Assembly: GCA_013349695.1 (NCBI GenBank) | Contig: DUZD01000088.1 | Span: 1-9,623, forward strand | Reading direction: 5' to 3' | DNA: 9,623 nucleotides | Origin: Rhodospirillaceae bacterium | GTDB taxonomy: Bacteria; Pseudomonadota; Alphaproteobacteria; Rhodospirillales; 2-02-FULL-58-16 | In this document: positions 1 through 6,676 of the stretch, one piece after another | How the letters are laid out: each line of letters begins with the position of its first letter | How positions within the stretch are numbered: the stretch's first letter is position 1 | The notes under the pieces: model-generated | Seen by the model: only the letters and a program-made list of their open reading frames with translations | Told to the model about the DNA's origin: nothing | Databases searched by the model: none | Made by a program: the position numbers and the translations under genes

Positions 1-15
1 GATATCATTTCGCAT
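1..15 (-). CDS. Start of an unidentified gene leaving the window
   Basis: Only the first five codons are present (ATG at 15-13, reading MRNDI), so no function can be given. The start is credible because a strong Shine-Dalgarno sequence AAGGAG lies at 30-25 on the same strand, nine bases from the ATG. The leader upstream has marked dyad symmetry, described separately. The gene reads in the same direction as the restriction-modification locus behind it. It could be the next gene of the host operon or a separately controlled unit. Confidence 0.6.
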
Positions 16-78
16 GGTGTCGTTCTCCTTCTTGGGTTTGAATCACCAGGAGCCTAAAGGCTCCGGGAGAGCGACACC
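16..78 (-). promoter_or_regulatory. Candidate cis-regulatory leader: SD-covering stem with nested hairpin
   Basis: On the minus strand, the 13 bases 78-66 can pair with 28-16, which end directly at the ATG at 15. On the plus strand the arms read GGTGTCGTTCTCC (16-28) and GGAGAGCGACACC (66-78). They are perfect complements except at 23/71, which is a C-A mismatch in minus-strand RNA and a U-G wobble in plus-strand RNA. Inside lies a second perfect 6-bp hairpin, GGAGCC TAAA GGCTCC (49-54/59-64). The outer stem contains the GGAG of the Shine-Dalgarno sequence, so folding would hide it. I do not recognise this as a named riboswitch class. A DNA-level palindrome bound by a protein is an alternative reading. 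Confidence 0.45.
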
Positions 79-90
79 TACTTCAACTTT

Positions 91-634
91 TCAACATCGA
101 ACGGGACATCTCCATTCCGCTCCGTTGCCCGACACAAGATCCGAAATCCTGTAAAAGCGGTTTGTTGACGGGCTTTCTTTCTTGGCCATTGTGATGTCGA
201 TTTTATCGACGTTGACTACGTTCCAACAATATCGCCCCAGCGCTAGCTATCGCGTGGCAAAGATCGGGAAGCAGCTTTTCGTTCGCGGCGGATAATGTGC
301 CTTTCTTCTCCATGGATTGAAACCGCGAGACGCCCGTCTCCGTCGTATAAAATCCCCTCTGGCTAAATCCGTATGGCAAGCGCTAATAGCCAAGGAGACG
401 CGCGTTTGCGGTCAACACGAGCGGAACTGGAAACATCAACCCGCCCCGCGGCCCATGGCTAGCAAGCGTAGTTAAGCTGGCCTTGGGTACAAATTTCGCG
501 AGGCTCTTGTCTAGCTCGGTGATGTCGAGCGTCTTGACCGTGGCGATTAGCGCGTCCTGGAGGTACTGGGTTAGGGTTTTGGCAAGCGCGACGGAAAAGT
601 CGATCTGCAATTCCGTGTCCGGAATTTTGAACAT
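91..634 (-). pseudogene. Decayed XcyI-family restriction endonuclease
   Basis: The reading frame opens at ATG 634, overlapping the methylase stop by one base (TGATG), as in translationally coupled type II restriction-modification pairs. The N-terminal part (MFKIPDTELQIDF, GLMFPVPLVLTANARLLGY) resembles, from memory, the start of XcyI-type endonucleases, which cut CCCGGG. After 83 codons a TAG (385-383) sits where the family would have Tyr before Arg-Leu. The same frame then continues with family-like sequence (GFSQRGFY, TGVSRFQSMEKKGTLS, LLPDLCHAIASAGAILLE) to about base 221. From about 219 a different frame gives VVNVDKIDI and ESPSTNRFYRISDLVSG, resembling the family C-terminus, and stops at 93-91. 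About 138 N-terminal and 33 recognisable C-terminal codons remain of an enzyme usually a little over 300 residues. The missing middle should hold the catalytic core, so no active nuclease is expected. The family name rests on recall, not a search. Confidence 0.8.
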
Positions 635-1503
635 CAGGCCGCGACTTTGACAATCGCCTTTTCATCGGCTTTTAACCGTTCCGCCGCAAGCTCCACATAC
701 TCCCGGTGTAACTCAATACCGACATACCTCCGGCCTAATTGCCGCGCCACGACTCCCGCCGTTCCCGACCCGAAAAATGGATCAAGGACGTAATCGCCCG
801 GCTGCGTCGATGACTGGATGCAGGGCTCAATCAATGCCGGGGGAAAGGTCGCGAAGTGTGCTCCCGGAAACGCTTGCGTGTTGACGCTCCATACCGACCG
901 CCGGTTTCGCCTGCCATGACCGTTTTCCTCCATGATCGACTCGCGGTCGTAGTAGTAGCGTTCGGCTTTTGTGAACATGAACAGGTATTCATGGGCGCGC
1001 GTCGGACGGTCCTTCACACTCTCGGGCTGGGCGTTCGGCTTATTCCAGATGATGTCCGCTCGCAGATACCAGCCGTCTTCTTGTAACGCCAAGGCCAGCC
1101 GCCATGGGATGCCAAGCAAGTCCTTCGGCTTCAGCCCCTCGGGAGTGTCAGGGCGCACGGACATTGCCCTTGCGCGATTCTTCTTGTCCGGCGCACGCCA
1201 GCCCCGGTTGCCGCTTGTATACCCGTCGCCGATGTTGATCCAGAAAACGCCGTCATTTTTGAGGACCCGTCGGGCTTCCGTGAAGATTGATTGAAGCCGG
1301 TTGACGTACCGCGGCAAAGTTGGCTCCAAGCCAATTTGGCTGGGAAAAGCATAATCTCGCAAGCCCCAATATGGCGGGGACGTAATCATACATTGGACGC
1401 TCTCATCTGGCAGACGTTGCAAGACTATGAGGGCGTCACCCTCAAAAATCACCGAATCGGAAAATCGAATTAGCTCTGACTTACCAACTTTTTGTGTTTT
1501 CAT
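634..1503 (-). CDS. Type II DNA methyltransferase, N4-cytosine, XcyI/Cfr9I-like
   Basis: It transfers a methyl group from S-adenosylmethionine to DNA; the neighbouring XcyI-type nuclease remnant suggests the target CCCGGG with N4-methylcytosine as product. From ATG 1503 the protein has 289 residues. The catalytic motif IV TSPPYW is at 41-46 and the SAM-binding motif I DPFFGSGTAG at 241-250. This order (IV first, then a recognition region, then I) is that of beta-class amino-methyltransferases. The sequence between looks unbroken (IWNKPN, RPTRAHEYLFMF), so the enzyme is probably active. The start is uncertain: the frame is open upstream, and ATG 1542 overlaps the preceding gene's stop as ATGA, but it has no ribosome binding site. 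ATG 1503 has a modest purine-rich stretch (AGAGGCGGGA) upstream and gives a normal family length. With its nuclease dead it is now a solitary methylase. Confidence 0.92.
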   Translation of the reverse strand: MKTQKVGKSELIRFSDSVIFEGDALIVLQRLPDESVQCMITSPPYWGLRDYAFPSQIGLEPTLPRYVNRLQSIFTEARRVLKNDGVFWINIGDGYTSGNRGWRAPDKKNRARAMSVRPDTPEGLKPKDLLGIPWRLALALQEDGWYLRADIIWNKPNAQPESVKDRPTRAHEYLFMFTKAERYYYDRESIMEENGHGRRNRRSVWSVNTQAFPGAHFATFPPALIEPCIQSSTQPGDYVLDPFFGSGTAGVVARQLGRRYVGIELHREYVELAAERLKADEKAIVKVAA

Positions 1504-1538
1504 GCGCGATTTCCCGCCTCTTGCAAGCCGTATCATGT

Positions 1539-2360
1539 TCATTTTTCGGCGTCTTTTGATTTCTTCCGGTTTGGCTTGGCCGGAGCCAATGGTTTCAGCT
1601 GCTCGTTCAGAAAAGACAAGGTCCGCCGCCATGCCAGTTTGGCGTCTTCGGCGTCATAGCGGGCCTGGGTCGGGTTGGCGAAGGCATGGTCGGCTTCGTA
1701 CCAATATGACCTGTAGGCCTTGCCGGCGGCCTTCATTGCCATCTCGAAAGCGGCCACCATTTCGGCGGTAATCCATTTGTCGCGGGTAGCGAAATGGCCA
1801 AGCACCGGCCCATTGAGCCGGCCAAGCTCGGCGGCGCTTTTGTTGACCCGGCCGTAATAGACGACGGTGGCGTCGACGGGCTCGGCGAGGGAAGCGTTCA
1901 ACGACCAACCGCCGCCCAGGCACCAGCCGACAGTGCCGATCTTGCCGGTACTTTTTTTATGGCGTTTCAGCCATTTGACCCAGGACAAGACGGTGTCGCC
2001 GGCTGCCGCCGGATCCACCGCCCGCATGTAGGCGCCGGCGCTTTCCTCTGTTGTCGCTACCTTGCCCTGGTAAAGGTCCAAGGCCAACGCCAGGAAGCCT
2101 TGATGGGCGAATTCGGCGGCGACCGACTTGATCTGATCGTTGAGGCCCCACCATTCGTGGACCAGCAGCACCGCCGGCGCCGGGGTCTTGGCGGGCACGG
2201 CCAGGTTTGCCCTGACCGAGCGGCCTCCTTCGGTGGTGATGGCGGCGGTTTCAAGGCTGTCCGCCGCGGCGCGGGCCAGCAACGGCTCGGCGAGAATGGC
2301 GGCAAGCGGCATGCCGGCGGCGATGCCCTTGACGATGTCGCGGCGGGACAGTGTTTTCAA
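1539..2360 (-). CDS. Tat-exported dienelactone hydrolase family protein
   Basis: An alpha/beta-hydrolase of the dienelactone hydrolase family, 273 residues. The natural substrate is unknown; the family opens lactone or ester bonds. The N-terminus carries a twin-arginine signal (SRRDIVK at 5-11, followed by a hydrophobic stretch and an Ala-rich cleavage region near 30-33), so the folded protein should be exported to the periplasm. The catalytic triad is visible: Cys147 in GWCLGGG, Asp194 in ATRDKW and His225 in ADHAFANP. HEWWG (68-72) supplies the family's conserved Glu69. The Tat motif forces the start at TTG 2360-2358, since no ATG lies between it and residue 17. A GGAGG at 2376-2372 lies eleven bases from this TTG. 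The C-terminal tail (about 258-273) is Lys/Pro-rich and probably disordered. It diverges from the phytase-like gene, and its stop touches the methylase locus. Confidence 0.9.
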   Translation of the reverse strand: MKTLSRRDIVKGIAAGMPLAAILAEPLLARAAADSLETAAITTEGGRSVRANLAVPAKTPAPAVLLVHEWWGLNDQIKSVAAEFAHQGFLALALDLYQGKVATTEESAGAYMRAVDPAAAGDTVLSWVKWLKRHKKSTGKIGTVGWCLGGGWSLNASLAEPVDATVVYYGRVNKSAAELGRLNGPVLGHFATRDKWITAEMVAAFEMAMKAAGKAYRSYWYEADHAFANPTQARYDAEDAKLAWRRTLSFLNEQLKPLAPAKPNRKKSKDAEK

Positions 2361-2526
2361 TATGATCCGGTCCTCCCCGAGCGGTTTTGGTTTTCCCTGG
2401 AAATAGTACGGTGGGGAAAGGAGAATGGAAAGATCGGAGGAAACGAAAGGAAAAGACGCCTTTCAGAACCCGTCCGGGCTCTCGGGTCGCGGTTTCAACG
2501 CCACCCTGGCGGTAACAGGAAAATCC
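2361..2526. other. Divergent intergenic region, DLH / phytase-like gene
   Basis: This 166-base stretch must hold promoters for both outward genes. It contains the GGAGG for the DLH gene (2376-2372) and a long purine-rich run at about 2411-2456. I could not find a convincing -35/-10 pair with normal spacing on either strand. An ATG at 2425 opens the rightward frame early, but AAGGAG (2418-2423) is only one base away, too close to serve it. Confidence 0.5.
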
Positions 2527-3480
2527 ATGCGAATTCGCTCCGCCCTTGCCGTCCTGGCTTTGACCATCGCCACAGCTCGCGCCGAACCTATCGCAATCGT
2601 TTCCGAAACAATTCCCCTCAACCCGGAAAATCCGCGTCAGACGACCATCGGCGCTTTTGTTTACCGCGGCGGGTTGCTTTTAAGCTCGGTGGACGGCCGC
2701 TTCGGCGGCTTTTCGGCGCTGGCCGTCAGCGAGGATGGAGAGCGCCTCGCCGCCCTCACCGACAGGGGCCACCGGTTGAGCCTCCGCCTGGTTTACGGAG
2801 CCAGCGGCGACCTAGCTGGGATTGGCGGCGGCGATCTGGCCCCCCTCAACGATCTCGACGGCAACCCGTTGAGCGGAAAACGCAACGGCGACGCCGAAGC
2901 CATGGCCGGGGACCCCGGCGGCGGTTTTGTCGCCGCTTTCGAACGCCGGCACCGGCTGTGGCGTTACCGTCCCGGCGAGGCGGCGGCAACGGAGCTTGTA
3001 CCGCCCCGGCAACTGCTCCAGGCCCCCGGCAACGGCGGCATCGAGGCGCTGGCCCGGCTCGCCGACGGGCGTTTGCTGGCTCTCACCGAGGATTTGTCCG
3101 CCGATGGCGGCGTCGTCGGCTGGACCGGCGGCAACGGCGAGCCCTGGTCGAAGCTCACCTACGAGACCGGCGGAGGATTCAGCCCGACGGCGGCGGCGGC
3201 CCTGCCTGGCGGCGATGTGATCGTGCTTGAGAGGCGTTTTTCCTTGATCGAAGGCTTCGCCATCCGCGTTATGCTCGTCGACAAAACGGCGTTGCAACCG
3301 GAGGCCTTGGTACGGGGGGCGGAAATCGTTCTCATCAAGCCGCCGCTCGGTGTCGACAACTTCGAAGGCTTGGCGGTCCGCCGGGCCGACAGCGGCGAAA
3401 CCTTGCTCTATATGATTTCCGACGACAATTTCAGCGCCTTGCAGCGGACGCTGTTGATGATGTTCGAACTCGCCCAATGA
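2527..3480 (+). CDS. Exported esterase-like/phytase-like beta-propeller protein
   Basis: A 317-residue protein matching the 'esterase-like activity of phytase' family, common in alphaproteobacteria; the substrate is not established. From ATG 2527 it starts with a Sec signal peptide (MRIRSALAVLALTIATARA, cleavage after about residue 19). Family-like segments follow in order: FGGFSALAVSEDGERLAALTDRG (split around 59-81), GDAEAMA (121-127), GGIEALARLADGRLLALTED (170-189), VDNFEGLAV (276-284) and the C-terminal signature SDDNFSALQRTLLMMFEL (298-315). The frame is open further upstream to ATG 2425, but only ATG 2527 is followed directly by a signal peptide, and it has AGGAAA at 2517-2522. The upstream extension has neither. 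It converges on the TPR-CHAT gene and is probably monocistronic. Confidence 0.88.
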   Translation: MRIRSALAVLALTIATARAEPIAIVSETIPLNPENPRQTTIGAFVYRGGLLLSSVDGRFGGFSALAVSEDGERLAALTDRGHRLSLRLVYGASGDLAGIGGGDLAPLNDLDGNPLSGKRNGDAEAMAGDPGGGFVAAFERRHRLWRYRPGEAAATELVPPRQLLQAPGNGGIEALARLADGRLLALTEDLSADGGVVGWTGGNGEPWSKLTYETGGGFSPTAAAALPGGDVIVLERRFSLIEGFAIRVMLVDKTALQPEALVRGAEIVLIKPPLGVDNFEGLAVRRADSGETLLYMISDDNFSALQRTLLMMFELAQ

Positions 3481-3492
3481 CGGCGAATGTGG

Positions 3493-3552
3493 TTTTTGTC
3501 TCTTCGCCGCCATTCGTCCGCGGGGCGGCGGGCCAGGAAAAGGGGACAAAAA
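3493..3552. repeat. Inverted repeat between convergent genes
   Basis: In the 74-base gap between two converging genes, TTTTTGTC (3493-3500) pairs with GACAAAAA (3545-3552). Inside them CGCCGCC (3505-3511) can pair with GGCGGCG (3523-3529). This could fold as one long imperfect hairpin on either strand and act as a shared stop for transcription. The U-rich side lies 5' of the stem on both strands, so it is not a textbook rho-independent terminator. Confidence 0.3.
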
Positions 3553-3554
3553 AG

Positions 3555-6059
3555 TTATTTGACCGCGTAAGTTCCGCCCTCGCCGACGACCACGAACGGC
3601 GCCCAGAACATGGGGTGGGCAAAGTGGGGTTTGCCGGCATCTTCCATCAACGCCAGCATCGAGCGGCGCAGGGCTTCGGCGCGGCCGATCCTGTTGTCGT
3701 TGGCGGCCTCCTTGAGCATCCGTGTCGTCAGCTTGACGGCGGCGTCCGAGCGGACCGGCCAGTGCGACACTAAAAGAGAGCGGGAACCCGCGTAGAAGAA
3801 AGCCTTGGCAAGGCCCGAGAGACCCTCGGCGCCCGGCGTGCCGTCGGCGGCGGCGGTGTTGCAGGCGGAAAGGACGACCAGATCGGCATTGAGCTTGAGC
3901 TGCGCCACCTCGCTGGCGGTGAGAAGACCATCATCCTCTTTCGTTCCTGTCCTTGGCGGCGTCAAGACCAGGGCGGGCTCCGCCAAGCCCTTCAGGTCGC
4001 CGGCCACCAGGCCGTGGGTAGCAAACGCCATTACCCGGTAATCACTCAGGTCCCGGGTCTTTGCGTTACGTTCCGTTGCCCGCTCGCCAAGGAACAGGTT
4101 GTCATTTGCCGCGCCAAGGATAGCGGCCATTGCCTTCAGTTCGCCGGCGGTGTCCGGCAGAGGGGCAAGCCTTGTGCGCACGGCATCGACGTCGGCGATC
4201 CCCCGCGGCTTGAACAGGCTCGCCAGCTCGATGCCTCGGCGTTCATCGGGATGCCCCTTCAGCAACGGATCGCCGAAGCCGCCAAAAAGCTTGTTCCCCC
4301 GTGCCGCCTTGGCAAAGTGCCTCAGTGCCCTCAGGGAGGACACGGATGGCAGGGTAGTCAGCGCGTACTTCCTGGCCAGCCACGGGACTTGACGGTAGCC
4401 GGAGAAGTCGGTGAAGCCACCTTGCGGCTTCTCGGTGACTAGAACGCCCAGGGGAAGGCTTTGCAACGCCCCATCGGCAACCACGAAAACGTGGCGCGCA
4501 CCCTTGAGCAACGGCTCGGCGGGGGCGAAGAGCTTGCCGTAAAGCTCGAATGCCCGGGTCGTGTCGAAGGGCGGAATATCGGCAAGCGTGGATACGCCCG
4601 ACAGGTCCAGGCCGCCGCGCAACTCCGCCACCGCCTCGATGAGGTCATCGGCGCCGATGTCCAGACGACGCATCCCGGCGCGCTCGCGCCTCACCACCCA
4701 AAGGAACGTTTCATTGGGCGCGGTCACATAGGCCAACATTGCCTCGTCGGGGCCGAGGAGTTCCCGGACTTCGGAAAGCGGCAGCGGGCGGGAAGCGGCG
4801 AGTTCGATATATTCCGGAAATTCGCGGGCCAGCCCGGCGTCCAGGTCCTTGCTCCGGCGGTCGAGGCCGGCCAACCTGGCGCGCAACCGTTTTTCCGCCG
4901 CCTCGTCGCGCTTGCCGGACGGTCGGCCAACGGCGCCGATGAGCTTTTTATCCAGCCGCCGCCATTCCTCCGCCGCGTCCTGGCGGGCGCGGACGAGGCG
5001 GGAAAGCGCATCGTCGCCGGCGGCGAAACGGGCGCCCATGCCGGCGACGGCGGCGGCGGTTCCGGTGGCCTTGGCGAGTTGCGCTGCCTTGAAGGTCTCG
5101 GCGGTCAAAGCCGCGAGTCGAGACGGTTCGCGCCCGGCAACGGACCAAGCGTATTGGACATGTTTCACGAAAACGTAACGCACGTTTTTCTGTTCGCTCA
5201 AGCCACCGCTTGAGCGCCCACCGGCGGAGCGGGCGGCGCGAGAACCGTGAGTACCACTGGCCCGGCGGATATGATCGAGGGCGTCGCCGTAGCGACCCTG
5301 GGCCTTGTACAGCCCGGCCAAGTTGTTGAGGCTGGCGGCGACATTCGGATGCTCCGGCCCGAGGGCCTTCTCCAGGATTGCCAGGGCGCGCTTGTAGAGT
5401 GGTTCTGCGTCGCCGTAGCGGCCCTGGGCGCGGTACAGTTCGGCGAGGTTGTTGAGGCTCTGGCCCACGTTGGGATGCCCCGGGCCGAGGGCCTTCTCGC
5501 GGATCGCCAGGGCGCGTTTATGAAGCGGCTCGGCATCGCCGTAGCGGCCCTGATTTTCATACACGACGGCCAGGTTGTTGATGGTCGTGGCGACATTCGG
5601 ATGCTCCGGGCCGAGGGTTTTTTCGACGATTGCCAGGGAGCGCTTGAAGAGGGGCTCGGCGTTGCCGTAGCGGCCCTGGGCGCGATGCAGTTCGGCCAGG
5701 TTGTTGAGGCTGGCGGCGACATTCGGATGCTCCGGGACGAGGGCCTTCTCGCGGATCGCCAGGGCGCGCTTGAAGAGCGGTTCGGCGTCGGCGTAGCGGC
5801 CCTGGCGATAGTACAACCCGGCCAGGTTGTTGATGAATGCGGCGGTGGTCGGATGCTCCGGCCCGAACTCCTGTTCCGCCAGTTCCAGGGCTTTCCGCGC
5901 AAAGCGTTCGGCCTCGACGTAACGGCCCTGCTTTTCAAGCGCTTGATATTGCTTGTACGCCCGCATCAACTCGTCCGACTGCGCCGCCGCCATCCCCGGC
6001 CACGAAAACAGCAGGATGAGAATAAACGCCGCTAACAAATGATTGTTCGCCACGTTCAT
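3555..6059 (-). CDS. Secreted TPR-CHAT protein (caspase-like protease)
   Basis: An 834-residue protein with, in order: a Sec signal peptide (1-26, hydrophobic core AAFILILLFSW, cleavage near MAAAQS); a degenerate first TPR (about 28-65); four full 42-residue TPRs of the kinesin-light-chain type (66-233) and a partial fifth (234-269); a Gly/Ser/Arg-rich linker (270-290); an Arg/Ala-rich helical region (about 300-415); and a C-terminal CHAT domain (about 430-834). CHAT is a caspase/separase-like cysteine peptidase fold. Its His-Cys dyad is present as His682 in FATHGLV and Cys733 in LSACNT. SLPLGVL (534-540), GLSGLAKAFFYAG (746-758) and FWAPFVVVG (818-826) fit the family. Together these suggest a TPR receptor for a partner or substrate coupled to a protease acting in the periplasm or outside. 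The start ATG 6059 has GGAGG within seven bases. No obvious partner gene is adjacent. Related TPR-CHAT proteins act in type III-E CRISPR systems, but this one has a signal peptide and no cas genes nearby. Confidence 0.92.
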   Translation of the reverse strand: MNVANNHLLAAFILILLFSWPGMAAAQSDELMRAYKQYQALEKQGRYVEAERFARKALELAEQEFGPEHPTTAAFINNLAGLYYRQGRYADAEPLFKRALAIREKALVPEHPNVAASLNNLAELHRAQGRYGNAEPLFKRSLAIVEKTLGPEHPNVATTINNLAVVYENQGRYGDAEPLHKRALAIREKALGPGHPNVGQSLNNLAELYRAQGRYGDAEPLYKRALAILEKALGPEHPNVAASLNNLAGLYKAQGRYGDALDHIRRASGTHGSRAARSAGGRSSGGLSEQKNVRYVFVKHVQYAWSVAGREPSRLAALTAETFKAAQLAKATGTAAAVAGMGARFAAGDDALSRLVRARQDAAEEWRRLDKKLIGAVGRPSGKRDEAAEKRLRARLAGLDRRSKDLDAGLAREFPEYIELAASRPLPLSEVRELLGPDEAMLAYVTAPNETFLWVVRRERAGMRRLDIGADDLIEAVAELRGGLDLSGVSTLADIPPFDTTRAFELYGKLFAPAEPLLKGARHVFVVADGALQSLPLGVLVTEKPQGGFTDFSGYRQVPWLARKYALTTLPSVSSLRALRHFAKAARGNKLFGGFGDPLLKGHPDERRGIELASLFKPRGIADVDAVRTRLAPLPDTAGELKAMAAILGAANDNLFLGERATERNAKTRDLSDYRVMAFATHGLVAGDLKGLAEPALVLTPPRTGTKEDDGLLTASEVAQLKLNADLVVLSACNTAAADGTPGAEGLSGLAKAFFYAGSRSLLVSHWPVRSDAAVKLTTRMLKEAANDNRIGRAEALRRSMLALMEDAGKPHFAHPMFWAPFVVVGEGGTYAVK
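5253..5864 (-). repeat. 126-bp tandem repeats encoding TPR units
   Basis: Four complete 126-base units plus a partial one encode the 42-residue TPRs of the TPR-CHAT gene. Each carries a variant of GPEHPNV-ASLNNLA, then QGRYGDAEPL, then KRALAI-EKAL. The DNA itself is closely repeated (for example GACATTCGGATGCTCCGG recurs on the plus strand), pointing to expansion by duplication. Copy number may differ among relatives and may be misassembled from short reads. Confidence 0.85.
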
Positions 6060-6207
6060 TCCCCCTCCGTCTTCTCCGCCACTCCCAAACGGTATGAACT
6101 CTCCATGTCACATCCCAACAGCAGCATTCCTCGATATATCCGCCGCGTCAAATGCATCAGGAAAATCCGTTGGGAAACCACGCTAAGAGGTTACAAGCCT
6201 CGTAGAG
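6060..6207. other. Intergenic region upstream of TPR-CHAT gene
   Basis: This 148-base gap follows rnhA and precedes the TPR-CHAT gene, both leftward. It is less GC-rich than the genes around it. On the minus strand a TTGACG lies about 90 bases before the ATG, but the hexamer 17 bases on (AATGCT) is a poor -10. A short hairpin GAGG/CCTC (6201-6198 with 6190-6187, seven-base loop) follows the rnhA stop and could weakly end that transcript. Neither signal is strong. Confidence 0.35.
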
Positions 6208-6672
6208 TTACCCTCCCCGGTCTTCCCTGGCCTTTGCGACGCCCCGCCGGGCCAGGGCGTCGGCGCGTTCGTTATCGGGGTGGCCGGCGTGGCCCTTGAG
6301 CCAGCGCCATTCCACCTCGTGTCTGGCCAGCGCCCGGTCCAGGCGCCGCCACAGATCGGCGTTCTTGACCGGCTTTTTTCGCGCCGTCTTCCAGCCGTTC
6401 CTTTTCCAGTTTTCAATCCACCGGGTGATGCCGTCGCGGACATAGAGGCTGTCCGTGTGGAGGCTCGCCTTGACGCCTCGTTTCAAGGCCTCGAGGCCTT
6501 GAATGGCGGCCATCAGTTCCATGCGGTTGTTGGTCGTTTCGGGCTCGCCGCCGGAAAGCTCTTTTTCATGCCCTTTCCAGCGCAGCAGCACGCCCCAGCC
6601 GCCGGGACCCGGATTGCCCGAACAGGCTCCGTCGGTGAACAACTCGACGATGCCGCCGTCGCCGCCGGTCAA
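6208..6672 (-). CDS. rnhA: Ribonuclease HI
   Basis: It cuts the RNA strand of RNA-DNA hybrids, removing R-loops and primers in the cytoplasm. Counting from TTG 6672 it has 154 residues, the usual size (E. coli 155). The four metal-binding acidic residues are Asp14 (ELFTDGACSGNPGPGGWG), Glu52 (TTNNRMEL), Asp74 (LHTDSLYV) and Asp138 (NERADALA), with His128 in WLKGHAGHPDN. The start is a judgement: there is no ATG before the first motif. TTG 6672 begins four bases after the thrB stop and matches the family N-terminus, while TTG 6735 would add 21 residues unlike the family and overlap thrB. Neither has a clear ribosome binding site, so translation is probably coupled to thrB, and the pair should be co-transcribed. 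Confidence 0.94.
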   Translation of the reverse strand: MTGGDGGIVELFTDGACSGNPGPGGWGVLLRWKGHEKELSGGEPETTNNRMELMAAIQGLEALKRGVKASLHTDSLYVRDGITRWIENWKRNGWKTARKKPVKNADLWRRLDRALARHEVEWRWLKGHAGHPDNERADALARRGVAKAREDRGG

Positions 6673-6676
6673 GGGG

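Noticed and set aside
2425..2526. Longer N-terminus of the phytase-like protein from ATG 2425
   Set aside because: It would bury the signal peptide at residue 35, and the nearby AAGGAG is only one base from the ATG.
1794..3230. A 478-codon open frame on the plus strand
   Set aside because: It runs antisense through the DLH gene and out of frame through the phytase-like gene, is Arg/Gly/Pro-rich in the second half and has no family motif; it is a GC-rich shadow frame.
5253..5864. Possible CRISPR-like array
   Set aside because: The regular repeats are 126 bp, in frame and coding for TPRs, with no unique spacers.
5247..6035. A 262-codon plus-strand frame with internal repeats
   Set aside because: It is the antisense of the TPR-coding repeats; its repetitiveness only mirrors the 126-bp units.
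3555..6059. Csx29/craspase-type CRISPR protease
   Set aside because: There is a signal peptide and no cas7-11, cas1/2 or array in the window; only the general TPR plus CHAT order is shared.
6120..6150. Promoter for the TPR-CHAT gene at TTGACG on the minus strand
   Set aside because: With 17-bp spacing the -10 would be AATGCT, only three of six matches; too weak to call.
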